Shown here piece after piece: positions 41,790-53,670 of a stretch of DNA of 64,000 nucleotides. Source of the stretch: Saussurea involucrata (lineage: Eukaryota; Streptophyta; Magnoliopsida; Asterales; Asteraceae); the NCBI GenBank assembly GCA_033807775.1, contig CM066314.1, positions 149,843,429 through 149,907,428 on the forward strand, read 5' to 3'. The notes under the pieces were generated by a model. It was given only the letters and a program-made list of their open reading frames with translations. It was not told the DNA's origin and did not search any database. How positions within the stretch are numbered: position 1 is the stretch's first letter; every line of letters starts with the position of its first letter. Position numbers and translations under genes: made by a program.

Positions 41790-42737
41790 TGTTCGGTGAA
41801 GTCGAAGATCAACCGAAGTCAAGCTTGAAGATGCTATCATTGTGGAAGTGAAAGTCACTCTTCTCAACAAAGTCTAGTCATAGTCTACCGATCATTGTTG
41901 TGAAAATCGGTGGACATACCCACCGATCCTCTCCCATGATCGGTCAACAGGTCCCACTGATAAGAGCCTCAAATCGGTGGGAACATGGTGCTTCTCATGC
42001 TTAGTTCTTATCAAGGATTCTCATCAACCTCAAAATCCAAATCGGTGGAATGCTTCTTGGAAGACAAAATGAGAAGATCATTTATTATGGGACAATATCT
42101 ATTGTCAGGTAAAAGTGACTATTTATCGTTTTATCCATTATCAGATAAAGTCTCAATCAGCATGGGTATTCTTCCTGGTACTAAGGAAAAAGGTGAAAAG
42201 GACACTTAAACTTTTCAGAGTCAACCCCTACTCTCAAATCTCCAGATGACAAGTGTCCTAAGCATTTAATGCTTCATGCACTATATAAAGAGGAAGAAGC
42301 TCCCCATGCAAAGTTACGCTTTCTGAAGAATTCTCCCAGTGCAAGTTTACTTCATCTCCTCCAGACTTTATAGCTTTGAAATATTTGTGTTAAAGTTGTT
42401 TTGTTATTTCTGTTTGCTTTGTGAAAGATTGTTAGAATAGTTCAGCTGTTCTTTCCGCAACAATCTATAGTTTATATGTGTAATTCTTAGTTGAAGTTTT
42501 TCAATAAAAGAATTAATTAAGTAATTTTTGTGTATTGTATTCAACCCCCCCCCCCCATTCTACAATACTTGTGCTATCCATTTGGGACTAACAAGTGGTA
42601 TCAGAGCAGAAAGTTTAATTCATAAACTTGATCTGCAATGACTGCCTCCTCTTCAAACAATGAAATCTCTTTTCAAAACAATGTTTCTGAAAATGGCTCT
42701 ATAGCCAAACCTCCAAAGTTTAACCCCAACAACTTTT
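41790..42737 (+). mobile_element. SIRE-C: 5' LTR and gag start of a Copia element, cut by Tat-B
   Basis: The LTR at 41790-42593 (TGTTCGGTGAAG...GGGACTAACA) contains GCATTTAATGC (42262-42272) ten bases before TATATAAAG (42282-42290) and a C12 tract. PBS TGGTATCAGAGC is at 42596-42607. A gag ATG at 42638 opens about 33 codons (MTASSSNNE...KPPKFNPNNF) and is broken exactly where Tat-B inserts. The first 25 bases of the LTR equal those of SIRE-E, so they are one family or sister families. The rest of SIRE-C must lie beyond the window. The left target copy would be ACAAA (41785-41789). Confidence 0.85.
42638..42737 (+). pseudogene. SIRE-C gag N-terminal fragment
   Basis: About 33 codons match the N-terminus of SIRE-1 and SIRE-E gag (KPPKFNPNNF). 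The frame is cut by the Tat-B LTR. The stretch is intact as far as it goes. Confidence 0.8.
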
Positions 42738-43548
42738 TGTTTGGGTGAAAATCCACCAGTCTCGACCACGACCGAAAAAAGAAAACATATTTCTTACACG
42801 ACACCTTTTTAAGCTAAAATCACACTTTATTATCAGACCTAAAGTTTAAGTCAAAGGTTACTCACGACACTCGACCATGACGTCGTCTAGCTCACTCGAC
42901 CGTCGTAAGACACCTTACGACCTCGACCAACTAACATATGATACAACTGTTATGATTTCTCCTTTTAATGTAGGATCAACACCATTAATGGCCAACAAAT
43001 ATAACCGATGAAATCATTATGAGCATTAAACTATGGAATCCGTTACGACCGTTACTTGAAGCTTTTATGGAGTCATTTAAAAACTACGAAGGCTATATAA
43101 ACAAGAGCTCCATCACCATTTGCGCACATCTGAATCCCTGAATCACCTACAGCATACTGAAAGTTCTAAGCAAAGAAGTATTCTCTCTCAAAGCCGACGA
43201 CGCACGACACGTAGTTCCTACGCACGACGCACTCGTTTTTTTACGCACGATACACTTGTTATTTTACAAATTAGCGCATTTCTTATATTTGTATTGTAAT
43301 CATTGTACTCTCGACACTTGAAACATAAGGACATCGCCCCTGTTTGGCGACCATAGTGCATCGACGACTATCATAGTCATCCAAGGGTTTTTTCCTCGTT
43401 GAGGTTTTTCCCGCGTCACCAAAATCCTTTCGTCTCATTTACATTTTTTGTCTTTGTCGCACTGTTTTGTCGAACAATTTCTATCTTTAGTTGTTAAACT
43501 CCACAATCAACCTTAAGTTATCCTTCTGGACGTTATTTGGCATTAACA
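42738..43548 (+). repeat. Tat-B 5' LTR
   Basis: The LTR is 811 bp, TGTTTGGGTG...GGCATTAACA, with TATATAAAC near 43092. It is clearly related to the Tat-A LTR but well diverged. Confidence 0.9.
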
Positions 43549-43649
43549 GTTTGGCGCCCACCGTGGGGCCCCATCTAGAGAAAGTCTTCGACAAACGTGC
43601 GTCTTACTAACGGTTTATTGGAGTTTCCTCTTTTTTCTGTTTCAGGAAA

Positions 43650-45434
43650 ATGGCAGGTCTTGGAAATCAAGAGCAACTCATTGCCCAGATGTATCAGGAG
43701 TTGGAAGCCGCGCACAATCAAATCAACGCCCTTGCTGAGCAAAGTCGAAGGGCAGCTGAGGAAATCGCGCGACTGAGGAATCAAAATCTGTGTGGATCGT
43801 TCGGACCGCAAAACGGTCCAAGACCATTCGTTCTGAATCCAAGTCTAGGACCGTTCGGTCATAGTCAGCAGCAAGGTCCATTCATGCAGAATCAGCAACA
43901 GGGATCGTTCATCCCAAATCCCCAGTTCGGGCCGATTCCTCCTCAGCATTTGAGGCCACCACCCATGCACAATAGGTCTCAGCCGTACTTCGTCCCTTTC
44001 AATGGGGATGCCAATGGTTCGTCGTATGGAAATGGCACCAGTTCGGGGATTAACCCTCCAACCGGTGTGAATCCCGATCCTAACGACCCCGTCGCTCAGC
44101 GGTTGAAGATGTTAGAAGATCAGAATGAGCGTGTCTTGTCTTTGCTCGCTAAGCTACCGGGGGCAGCCGTACCTGTCGACATCGAGCCTCGCTCAGGATA
44201 TCAGGCATCACCTTTCGTTGACACGATAGCGACCGTCGATGTCCCGAAGAAGTATAACATCCCCACTTTCACGCCCAAGTATTCGGGAATAACCGATCCA
44301 ACGCAGCACATTGCGCAGTATAAACAGTTAATGTGGACGGTCTCGATCCCGCATATGTATCAAGAAGTGTGCATGTGCAAAAGTTTCGAGGCGACCCTCA
44401 CGGGTCCTGCCCTCCAATGGTTGATTAATCTCAAGCCCAAATCCATCGGGTCGTTCGCTGAGTTAGTCAACCAATTTTCCCAGCAGTTCGCCAGCAGTCG
44501 CAAGATGGAAAAGCAGACCAGCGACCTATATTATGTCGTGCAGAAGACCGGTGAATCCATCCGGAGTTATTTCAACAGATTCAACGCTGAAATGATCAGT
44601 GTCGGTAACTGCGACGGCAAGACCGCGATCGAAGCCTATAAACGCGGTCTAGACGACAGTTCGGGTCTCTACACCGATCTGACAAAATACCCTCCGGAAA
44701 ACTTCGAAGACGTCCGAGCAAGAACCCTAGCTTATATGAGGGTAGAGGACGATGTTGCTTTTTGTCTAAAACATTCTGACGACAAGAGGTCGTTGAGTGT
44801 AAAGAAGCCATAGTTCAAGACGAAGGCGGTGTCCAAGTCAGAGCCTGCACGACAAATCTCGAATGTTCGATTTGAGAAAAAGAAGACCGCAACTCCGACC
44901 AAGTTTCCTCAGTACCCTAAGATATCCTCCTACGGATTCAAAGGAACTACTAAGAACTTGGTCGAGGCCTTGAAGACCATCCAGTGGCCGAAGAAGTCCG
45001 ACAAAGATGACGGTAAGAAGGATAAATCAAAGTGGTGCGACTTCCACGTCGACCACGGTCATATGAAGGACGACTGCATAGCTCTCAAAAAAGAGCTAGC
45101 ATACCACGTCTCAAAGGGCAATTTCAAGGATATCATTGACGACGTCGTTACTCCAGCTAACGACGTTCGACCTCTTACTCCCGATCATGCAAAGGTCGTC
45201 AACTGCATAACTGGTGGGTCCGACGTATGCGGTCTGACGTATTCCATAGCCAAACGTCACGCCAACCAAGCACCTGGCGATCGACCTACCCCTCGTTCAT
45301 CAAGACCCAAAGGAGATCTGGAGTTAGAAGCCATGAAGATTTCATTCGATCAAGACGACCTCGGCGACTCGCATCAAAAGCATCATGACGGGTTGATCAT
45401 TCAACTCACGATTGGTAATTGTTTAACCCGATGA
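43650..45434 (+). pseudogene. Tat-B gag, two stops
   Basis: The capsid polyprotein begins at ATG 43650 just after the leader. A coiled start is followed by a Gln/Pro/Phe-rich stretch, then the Gypsy gag core near residues 200-360 (FTPKYSGITDP, ALQWLINLKPKSI, FNRFNAEM), then a zinc-binding CDFHVDHGHMKDDC near residue 470. TAG at 44811-44813 and TGA at 45432-45434 interrupt one continuous frame. Tat-A retains only the first ~22 codons of this gene. Confidence 0.88.
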
Positions 45435-45821
45435 GTCTTGGTCGATGGAGGCAGTTCGGCGAACGTCATCTTCCTTGATACCATCAAGGCCATGGGAATC
45501 GATCGATCGGAAATCACCCGACGCTCGACAACCTTGGTCAGTTTCAATGGAGACGCGATGAGTACCTTTGGAGAGATCACCCTGCCTGTCTATGCCCGAG
45601 GAATCAACAAGCAGACCAAGTTCAACGTCATCGATTGCTCGTCGGCCTATAACATCATCTTAGGTCGACCGTGGATTCATGATATGAAAGCTGTTCCCTC
45701 GACGTATCATCAGACCATGAAGTTCCCTACGCCGTGGGGAGTCCAGGAGATCAAAAGTGAGCCAAAAGTCTCCCGCGACTGCTACAAGACGACCCTGAAG
45801 CCGCAGAAGCATGCCATCTAG
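45435..45821 (+). pseudogene. Tat-B aspartic protease
   Basis: LVDGGSSANVIFL carries the retropepsin active-site Asp in the DGGS form usual for Tat, followed by ILGRPWIHDMKAVPS. It is in the gag frame and ends at TAG 45819-45821, before the RT-proximal linker. It would cleave the polyprotein. Confidence 0.85.
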
Positions 45822-48800
45822 CAATTACAGGTCCAGGATGCTCCTGGGATAGCCGACGACTATCGCCTGGAGGAGGTCGTCCTGGACCAGAGCAAGCCTG
45901 ACCAGAAAATCTTTATAGGTTCGTCCCTCGATCCCTGCCTTAAAGACAAACTAATATCTTTTTTGCAGGAACATGCCGACTGCTTTGCCTGGTCGGACGA
46001 AGACATGGTCGGCATAGACCCCAGTGTTATCTCTCACAAGCTCAATGTCGACCCGTCATTTAAGCCTGTCAAACAAAAGCGACGTAAATTTGCTCCTGAA
46101 CGGAATAAGGTGATTAATGACGAGGTCGACAACCTCCTCAAGACAGGAAAATTCGAGAAGTAAAGTACCCCGACTGGCTTGCAAATGTCGTGGTCGTACA
46201 GAAGAAAAATGGCAAATAGAGGGTCTGTATCGATTTTATAGATCTCAACAAAGCTTGTCCGAAAGATCCTTTTCCATTGCCGCATATCGATGCCATGGTC
46301 GACGCGACAGCATGACATGAACTATTGACGTTCATGGATGCTTATTCTGGATATAATCAGATCCTGATGCACGTCGAGGACTAGGAAAAGACTGCATTCA
46401 TGACAGATCGAGGTATTTATTGTTATAAGGTTATGCCCTTTGGACTAAAAAATGCAGGTTCTACCTACCAGCGTCTGGTGAATAAGATGTTCAAAGATCA
46501 CCTCGGCGACACGATGGAGGTATATATTGACGACATGCTCGTCAAGTCAAAGCAAGCAGTCGACCACGTCGAGCATTTGAGGCAATCGTTCGACATCCTC
46601 CAAAAGTATAGCATGAAGCTCAACCCTACAAAGTGTTTTTTTGGTGTCAGTGCCGGGAAATTCCTGGGCTATATGGTCACTCGTTGGGGAATCGAGGCCA
46701 ACCTCGACCAGATCAAAGCCATCATTAAAAATCAAATCTCCGAGAAATTTTAAAGAAGTCCAGAGGCTCACTGGCAGCTCTGAACAGGTTTATTTCTCGA
46801 TCCTCAGATAGATGTCATCTATTTTATAATGCCCTCAAGAAAAATAAAGGCTTCAACTGGACCGACGATCATGAGAAAGCATTGCAAAAACTGAAGGAGT
46901 ACATGACGTCACCGCCTTTGCTGTCAAAGCCTCACGATCATAAGGTCTTGCAGCTATATTTGGCTGTTAGTCCTAATGCAGTAAGCGCCGTCCTAACGCG
47001 AGAAGATGAAAAGCAACAACAACCGATCTACTATGTAAGTAAATCTCTCTTGGACGCTGAAACCAGGTATTCCTCTATGGAAAAATTACTTTTGTCTCTT
47101 GTTACAGCCGCAAAGAAATTGCGTCATTATTTTGAATCGCATCCCATTACTGTCGTGACTAACTTTCCTCTTAAGTCTGTCTTGAGGAAACCTGAGTTGA
47201 CAGGTTGTTTGGCAAAATGGAGCATATATCTCAGCAGTCACGACATCAACTTCAAGCCCAGGACAGCGATCAAATCGCAAGCTTTGGCAGATTTCATTGC
47301 TGATTTCAGTCTAGAGTTGGAAAAAGAAGCAGAGCTCGAGGTACTCACTGTGGCGACTCACGATGACGTACCCTGGACTCTACATGTCGACGGGTCGTCT
47401 AACATTAGGGGTTCAGGACTAGGCGTCGTCTTAAAGTCGCCACAAGGGGGCAAGATGGTGTATTCTGTACGATGCGACTTCAACGCCACCAACAATGAAG
47501 CTGAGTACGAAGCCCTAATCGTGTGAATGAATATGGCCCACGACTCGGGGGCAACCGCACTGCATGTCAAAAGAGATTCTCTCCTGGTCGTGAACCAGAT
47601 GAATGGAGAATTCACGGCCAAAGATTCAAAGATGACAGCGTACCTAAAGGTAGCAAAAGAAAAATCAGAAATGTTTAAATCATTTCCCATTAATCAGATT
47701 CCAAGGGACCAGAATACTAAAGCCGACGCTTTAGCAAACCTTGGGTCTGCACTTGTCGAACCAGTATTCGACAGTATTCCTATGATCCACCTGGCGACAT
47801 CGTCCATCGAAAATGATGATGTCGTCCAGATCGAAGACCAGGAAGATGATTGGTCGTGCGACATCAGAAATTATCTTATGCACGACCAACTTCCAGAAGA
47901 TAAGATGGAGGCGCGGAAGATCAGGTTCAAGGCATCCAGGTATGTTATGATCGAAGATAGACTCTATCGACGATCATCGACAGGCTTAAACCTGAGATGT
48001 ATCACCAGCAAAAGTCAAGTTCAAAGAATCCTTCAAGAAATGCACGATGGAGAGTGTGGCAACCACTCAGGAAGTCGCAGTCTAGCCAATCGTATCTCTC
48101 GACAAGGATACTTTTGGCCGACGCTGCGACAAGACGCCATCAGGTATGTCCAGAACTGTGATCCCTGTCAAAGACTTTCAGGTACGTCCCATAAACCCTC
48201 TGAACCTTTACATTCGACGCTGATCCCATGGCCCTTCATGAGATGGGGAATGGACATCGTCGGCAAGTTACCACCTGCCCCCGGGCAAAAGGTATTTCTT
48301 CTCGTACTTACAGATTATTTTTCTAAGTGGGTAGAAGCAGCTGCCTTTTCCCAAGTCCGGGACAAGGAATTCGTCTCTTTTATCCAGACTAACATCATAT
48401 GCAGGTTCGGGATTCCATCCGAAATTGTCTGCGACAATGGATCCCAGTTCATAAGCAACATGACTCGACAGTTATGTGAAGACCGCAATATCAAGCTGAC
48501 GACCTCGACACCCAGGTATCCCCAGGCAAATGGACTCGCTGAGTCGAGTAATAAAACCATTATTGCTTCGATCAAGAAAAGATTAAAAGCTGCAAAGGGA
48601 AAGTGGGTCGAAGAACTCCCTTCAGTCATGTGGGCAAATCGTACGACACCTCGCACGTCCACAGGACAAACCCCTTTCTCTTTGGTCTATGGTTGCGAAA
48701 CAGTCTTGCCGGTCGAGGTCCAGTTCCCAACCTCGAGGCACACTTCCGTCGACCATAACCTGGTCGATTTAAGTTATGACCTCGACGCCCTTGAAGAACT

Positions 48801-49083
48801 TAGAGAATCAGCACTAATCAGAATGGCGTCGCAAAGGCAAGCGGTCGAGCGACATTTCAACAAGAGCGTCAAAGCTAAAGTCTTTCAAGAAGGCGACTAT
48901 GTCCTCCGACGAGTGTTCCAAAGCACTCAAGAGCTCAATGCAGGTAAACTTTCCACCAAGTGGGAAGGTCCTTATCGTATCTTAGAAGTAGTGAGTAAGG
49001 GTGCTTAAAAACTCCAAACCCTCGACAATCGAGATATCCCACGTAGCTGGAATGCAATGCATCTGAAAAGGTATTTCTTCTAA
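45822..49083 (+). pseudogene. Tat-B RT, RNase H and integrase, multiply broken
   Basis: The linker (DYRLEEVVLDQSKP) and RT start in the gag frame. A one-base deletion near 46147 shifts the frame and gives a stop at 46161. RT then carries in-frame stops near 46219, 46313 and 46383, keeps YIDD, and shifts again near 46735, with about 8 bp missing near 46775. gRH, aRH and integrase are open from 46882 to a TGA at 47524-47526 and on to 49008. The aRH retains the Asp (47575-47577) that Tat-A has lost, and the integrase HHCC and DDE residues are present. TAA at 49006-49008 cuts the integrase C-terminus, whose remaining frame ends at about 49083. Confidence 0.9.
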
Positions 49084-49674
49084 ACCCTTTTTTCTCATAC
49101 GAATTTTTATTCATCACGACGATTACTGACTTAAGCATCGGAGGGTCGTTGGCTAGCCAACGACCAACCTCTTACATTGTTTTATCGCAGGATCGCATGA
49201 CATAAATTACTAAGTCTATTACACGACTTCAGTATATTTTCGCAGGGATGCACGACATAAGTAGTCAGGTCTACTAGACAATTTGACTGCACAATCGCAG
49301 GAGCGCACGACCCATATCTGTCGCACGGCCTAAATTTCTCTAACTTAGAAAAATTTTCATGCTTCGGTCGAATGCTTTAATCGCGCGTACCCATGTTCGC
49401 TTTGCACGACTTAAAAGTCTAAAGATTCTATAACTTGTATTCTAGTCAGTGTATTAGAATGGATGCCTATGTCGCACGTTTTTATATTCATTTTTATATG
49501 ATGAATGTTTACTTGGAGAATTCCACGATTGATATTGTATTTGCTTATAAAGCGAATAAGACAAGGTAATACATGATTTCGACAGAAAGGTAAAGTTCAT
49601 TCATCAAACGATCGATTACATCCAAATAGCTCGACCACCAACGGTCGAGCGATAAAAACAAAACTAGAATTTTT
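49084..49674. other. Tat-B spacer between integrase and antisense ORF
   Basis: It is non-coding. It holds three or so loose copies of a unit with CGCAGGAYCGCAYGAC and CACGACTT, as in Tat-A. Confidence 0.5.
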
Positions 49675-50491
49675 CTAAGGATGGGGAGGATCGACAGCCG
49701 CATCCTTACCAGAAGCTTCGCCCATGAAGCCTTCGTCCACGTCTTCCTCCTCATCCTCCTTCTCGTCATCAGAGTCGAGATCCCTCTCAGACCCGACATT
49801 GGCCAAGTAGAAGGCCAACTCATCTGACACCGACGCAAGGGGATTCTTCCCCGACAGGTGCTGTCGTATGATCGCCGCCCGCGCAGTCAATCGGGCAAGG
49901 GCAAAGATGGACTTCGCCTTGTCCTGTAGCTCTTTCACCTCTCCCTCCAACTCTGCCACCTTGGACTTGGATTCCTTGGCTTCTTCTTCGCTTGCAGCCA
50001 AAGACTCCTTGGTCTTGTCCAGCTCAGCCCATCAAGGACAAGGACTGCTTCAGACGATGGTTCGCATCGTCTCTTGCACGTCCGACGGCCTCCGAATCAT
50101 TCTGGACGTCGTTGAGCCGTATAGACATGGCCTCGACACGCGCCAGAGAGGCCCTCTCCCTATCCAGTGCCGCATTCTCTCTTTCAAGAGCTGCGGACAC
50201 CAAACCCCTTATCTTTTCCGTTTTGGAGTGCAGAGCAAGGGAGGACGGGAACGCCTGAGAAACAAAAATGACACAAGTTAGAAAACACTCGACAAAAATT
50301 ACAAACATAAAAAAAACAAGTTTTGAAAGAAAAACTTACTATGAACGCTAGTCCCGCAACGTGGGATCCCGTCTCTTCGACCGGGACTCCCTGAAAGCGC
50401 TCATTGAAAGAAGGGAGCTGATACTTCCCCAGATGGGGGAAAAGTTTTGTCCCGTCCAGGACATTATCAGCCATGAAGTCCGACGGCAACG
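49675..50491 (-). pseudogene. Tat-B antisense ORF with intron and coiled coil, cut by SIRE-D
   Basis: It runs on the strand opposite pol. Exon 1 (from beyond 50491 to 50340) has GTKLFPHLGKYQLPSFNERF and VEETGSHVAGLAF. An 85-bp intron (50339-50255) has donor GTAAGT and acceptor TTTCTCAG, and splicing keeps the frame. Exon 2 encodes a long Ala/Glu/Leu/Arg coiled coil (ENAALDRERASLARVEAM and onward), then an acidic Asp/Glu tail and a stop at 49675. A one-base shift near 50030 splits exon 2. Its N-terminus is missing because SIRE-D inserted there. The protein is similar in layout to extra ORFs reported in Tat-lineage elements; its function is unknown. Confidence 0.75.
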
Positions 50492-51533
50492 TGTTGGTCC
50501 CGAAGGGCTATACAAGTTTGTAGAAGGGGGGGGGGGGTTGAATACAAACACACGGATTTTACTTTTCTAAATTGTTTATTGATAAATCATTAACAATTTA
50601 CAGCTTGTTGCGGAACAAGATTAAGGATAAACCTAAATCTAAACAAGTTGGAACACTAAGTTTCTTGCACTAAGAAAGAGAAGAAAATTACTAATAATAA
50701 CCTATCTCAAGATGAGAAAGATGACTCGACCAGAGTTTACGAGTGCTTCAAAAATGAAGCTGGAGTCCTTCTTATATACTGCATGCATTTAATGCATGGC
50801 AGTTTATACTTTACACGTGGCAGCAACTCATTGGTTGTAGGATCTGACTTGAGTAGACAACCTTAGTAGCCGCATGGTGAACAATGTAGCATCAGAGTAG
50901 TTGTACGATTTCAGACAATAAGGAGGTTCTTTTCTGACATATCGTACGGAGTCGTGCAAGGGTGGTTAAGACAAAAGTACTTTGTATGGAGGACTTCATG
51001 ATCAGCTTTCGTTGATTCAGCGCTTTATCATTCTATATCAGTGAATGACAAAGTTCAACGATAGCTGAAGTCTTGTACTTGATACTTCACGTTGAGTGGA
51101 CAAATCTGAGTCTTCGCTGATCCGCATCAGTTCATTAGGAGACTTGTTGCTGGTTCTTGAGCTTGATCTTCGACTTCAGCGTAGAACCTATGTTGACGTG
51201 AAACTTGTCTTCAAGGATCATAAGTAAACAACTATGAATGTCAGTGATCACCAAATATGTCTGAACAGGCTCAGAGCATTATGGTGAACAGTGTTCGCTG
51301 AACAATGTATGAGATCATCAGCGATCATCAACAAGACTGAACAGGCTCAGAGCTTGCTGAATGAACAGGGTTCGCTGAATGTCTAATCTTAAGAGCGAGA
51401 GTTCCTATCAGCGGTACTGTAAGGTCTTAGTACTTATCAGCGATAGTGAAACTCTTATACATTGTTTACTTACAATTTTCACTAAGTAGAATGGAGAGGG
51501 TCATTATCAAATCACTGAGGGTTTGGATCAACA
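50492..51533 (-). repeat. SIRE-D 3' LTR
   Basis: The LTR is 1,042 bp; on the minus strand it runs TGTTGATCCAAAC...GGGACCAACA. It has GCATTAAATGC-type motif (50795-50785) six bases before TATATAAG (50778-50771) and a 12-base C tract. TTCGCTGA/TCAGCGAA words are scattered through it. A CACGTG box lies upstream of the TATA region (about 50814-50819). Confidence 0.88.
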
Positions 51534-51548
51534 ATCTCCCCCTATTTG
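51534..51548 (-). other. SIRE-D polypurine tract
   Basis: Minus-strand CAAATAGGGGGAGAT abuts the LTR and is the same as in SIRE-1. Confidence 0.88.
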
Positions 51549-51905
51549 ATTATGACATAGCAACAGAGAAAATTGCTATTTTATGAAAACATAAGGATAA
51601 AAAAACTCCTAAAATATTTGTCCCTTTTACTGTTTTCTGGGATCTTTTCTGTACTGATGGAGTAAAGTACTTTCGCTGAAATCTTTCTTTAAACTTCGTA
51701 TCAGATTACAAAGGGAAGTGGAAAGATTATAAGGACAAGCGAAATAAATTACAAGTACAAAAGAATAACTGATAAAATAGAAGAATGGGGCGATCCTATC
51801 AGCTTATAGAGGTTCTTCCTTAATGAGAAGTTCATCAAGGGTCTTTGATGTGGGAATCATCCAGTCAGGAACTGTTACTCCTTGATTCTTTTTGTTCAGA
51901 GCTTC
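51549..51905 (-). other. SIRE-D 3' untranslated region
   Basis: No coding potential. It separates the third ORF stop from the PPT. Confidence 0.5.
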
Positions 51906-53670
51906 TTAAAAAATCAAGGGTTTTAGATGCCGTGCCTGAATGTCGCGTTTGAATTCACACCAGTAGATGAGATCTTTCAGCTGTTCGATGGGAGTGATGG
52001 GAAGCTCAGAGATACGTTGAAAACGTTGTCTTCCACCATAGTCAATAAAGAATATCCCATAGGGTTTGCTTATGACTTTCCCAGGGATGAAAGTCTCACC
52101 AGGAGGAAGAGATGTGTCAAGTGCGGAAAGGTCAGGTTCTGGACCAAGAACTTCAGCACGAGAAAAACCAATACCTGTTTCGTTCCGTATAAGAGGACCT
52201 GAGTCTGAAGGTTTAGACTTTTTCTTTGCAGAGGCCCTTCTTTTCTGATTTGCGAGAGGAGGGGGAAGAGGAATATCCACACAAGAAGATACTAAGTCGA
52301 TCTGTTGATTTATCAGCTTTTCGAAATGATCCTTGTACTTAGATTGAGACTTCTGGATGGCTAATCTGATCTCCAACCATTCAGAGAGACCGTACTTCAT
52401 GATGGCTTCAACATAGAATTTTTCGTACTGTCCGTTTTCTCTGAATATCTCGATTTCAACGATTGAAATTTTGAGGGTTGATTTTCCAGTGATATGTACC
52501 TTGTTGATTCTGGCAGGTCAATATCTGAAGTGTACCTTTTTTTTGCAGCAGATTAAAGTAGATTGAGACACAGTTCTCTTTTCTTCAACGCTCTTCTTGG
52601 CGTCTTCCCATAGCTGACGTTGAACTTCAATTGGAGTTCTTTTCAGCAAGGGGTCTTTCACTGATTGTTGAGTAAGCTGGATGGCGAGTTCTCTGTCTTT
52701 TTCTTCAGCTTCCCTTCTTTCAGCGAGTAGACGTTCAGCTCTGAGGTGATCCTGGTATTCCTTTTGTGAAAGTCTGAACTTTGGAGGAATAGAAGGAAGT
52801 TGATCACGCTTCAGGATGACTCGCTGATCTTCGAATCTCTTAATCATTGCATCTCTCTTTTCTTGATCCTCTTCACTCAGCTTTTGAGGAGCCAAGGAAG
52901 GTCTGTTTTTGTGAGAGAGCAGTTGTTCTTCAGGTTCATCAGTCTCAGAGATCAAATCCAAGACCGGGATTATTTCGTCAGCGTTGGGAGCTGGGATTAT
53001 TGTTGGTGAAGTCGCAGCTGTAGAAACTTCAGCGATATCCTCAAACAGTGGAGAGGACTAGCTGAAACACAACGATCGTTTAAGTAAGAAGAGTTGGGGA
53101 AGAAAGAGATAGAAAAGAATGTGGTTGTGTATAGAGGTTTTATGGAGAGGAGAGTTGGGATTGAGAAAGGATAGAGGAGGGATGCAGTGTAAGGGAATAG
53201 AAGGTAGTGTACCTGACAAACCGGCTTTTTAAGCAAGATCGTCAGATTGTCATCTTCAGCGAGGCCTTTGTTTTTGCCTTTGTCAGCTTCAGACGGTGCA
53301 GGCTTTGTCTTGGTCCGCTCCCCTGAAGGTTCGTTTATCGAAATCCCTTTAAGAGTTGTAGTCTTCTGAGCAGGTTTGACGATAAAGGAGTCATCATCAT
53401 CATCATCGTCATCATCATCATTCTTTGGATAATAAGATGGTTCATCATCAGAGATGTCGACGGCTTCATCGTCTTCAGCTTCAAATTCAGATTCTTCAGC
53501 AGTTTCTTCGAGTTGCTCCCCCTCAGATACAAAGGTAAGCTTCTCGGTTCCCTCAGGGTTTTCATCTCCCTGAGGTCCAACAGTTGTTTCTTCATTTGTC
53601 TTCTCCCCCTATTCAGTAAGGGGAAGGTCTTCAGTCTTCTCCCCTTCGATAGATTCATCTTGGGGAAGGT
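51906..53670 (-). pseudogene. SIRE-D third ORF (env-like position) with candidate intron
   Basis: On the minus strand an acidic N-terminal part (about 53660-53213) has Glu/Asp-rich stretches and a run of Asp residues. A TAG interrupts it near 53610. A 155-bp candidate intron (53212-53058; donor GTACAC, acceptor TTTCAGCTAG) joins it in frame to a second part rich in charged coiled coil (LRAERLLAERREAEEKDREL). TGA at 52520-52518 interrupts this part, and the same frame continues through YGLSEWLEIRLAI and GIFFIDYGGRQRF to the stop at 51906. The C-terminal motifs match the SIRE-1 third ORF. No signal peptide or membrane span is evident. Confidence 0.65.

Larger units (their letters stand above)
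42738..50491 (+). mobile_element. Tat-B: Gypsy/Tat element with gag, protease and pol; right end cut by SIRE-D
   Basis: The 5' LTR is 42738-43548. PBS TGGCGCCCACCG follows, then gag, protease, RT, gRH, aRH, integrase and an antisense ORF. SIRE-D interrupts it in the antisense ORF at 50492, and its 3' LTR is not in the window. The left target copy is CTTTT (42733-42737). It is a relative of Tat-A that keeps gag and protease but is more decayed in RT. Confidence 0.9.
50492..53670 (-). mobile_element. SIRE-D: 3' part of a minus-strand Copia element
   Basis: The LTR is 50492-51533, followed to the right by PPT and a third (env-like) ORF. It is cut at 53670 by Gypsy F. It inserted into Tat-B; the visible target copy is CAACG (50487-50491). 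Its pol, gag and 5' LTR must lie beyond the window. Confidence 0.85.
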
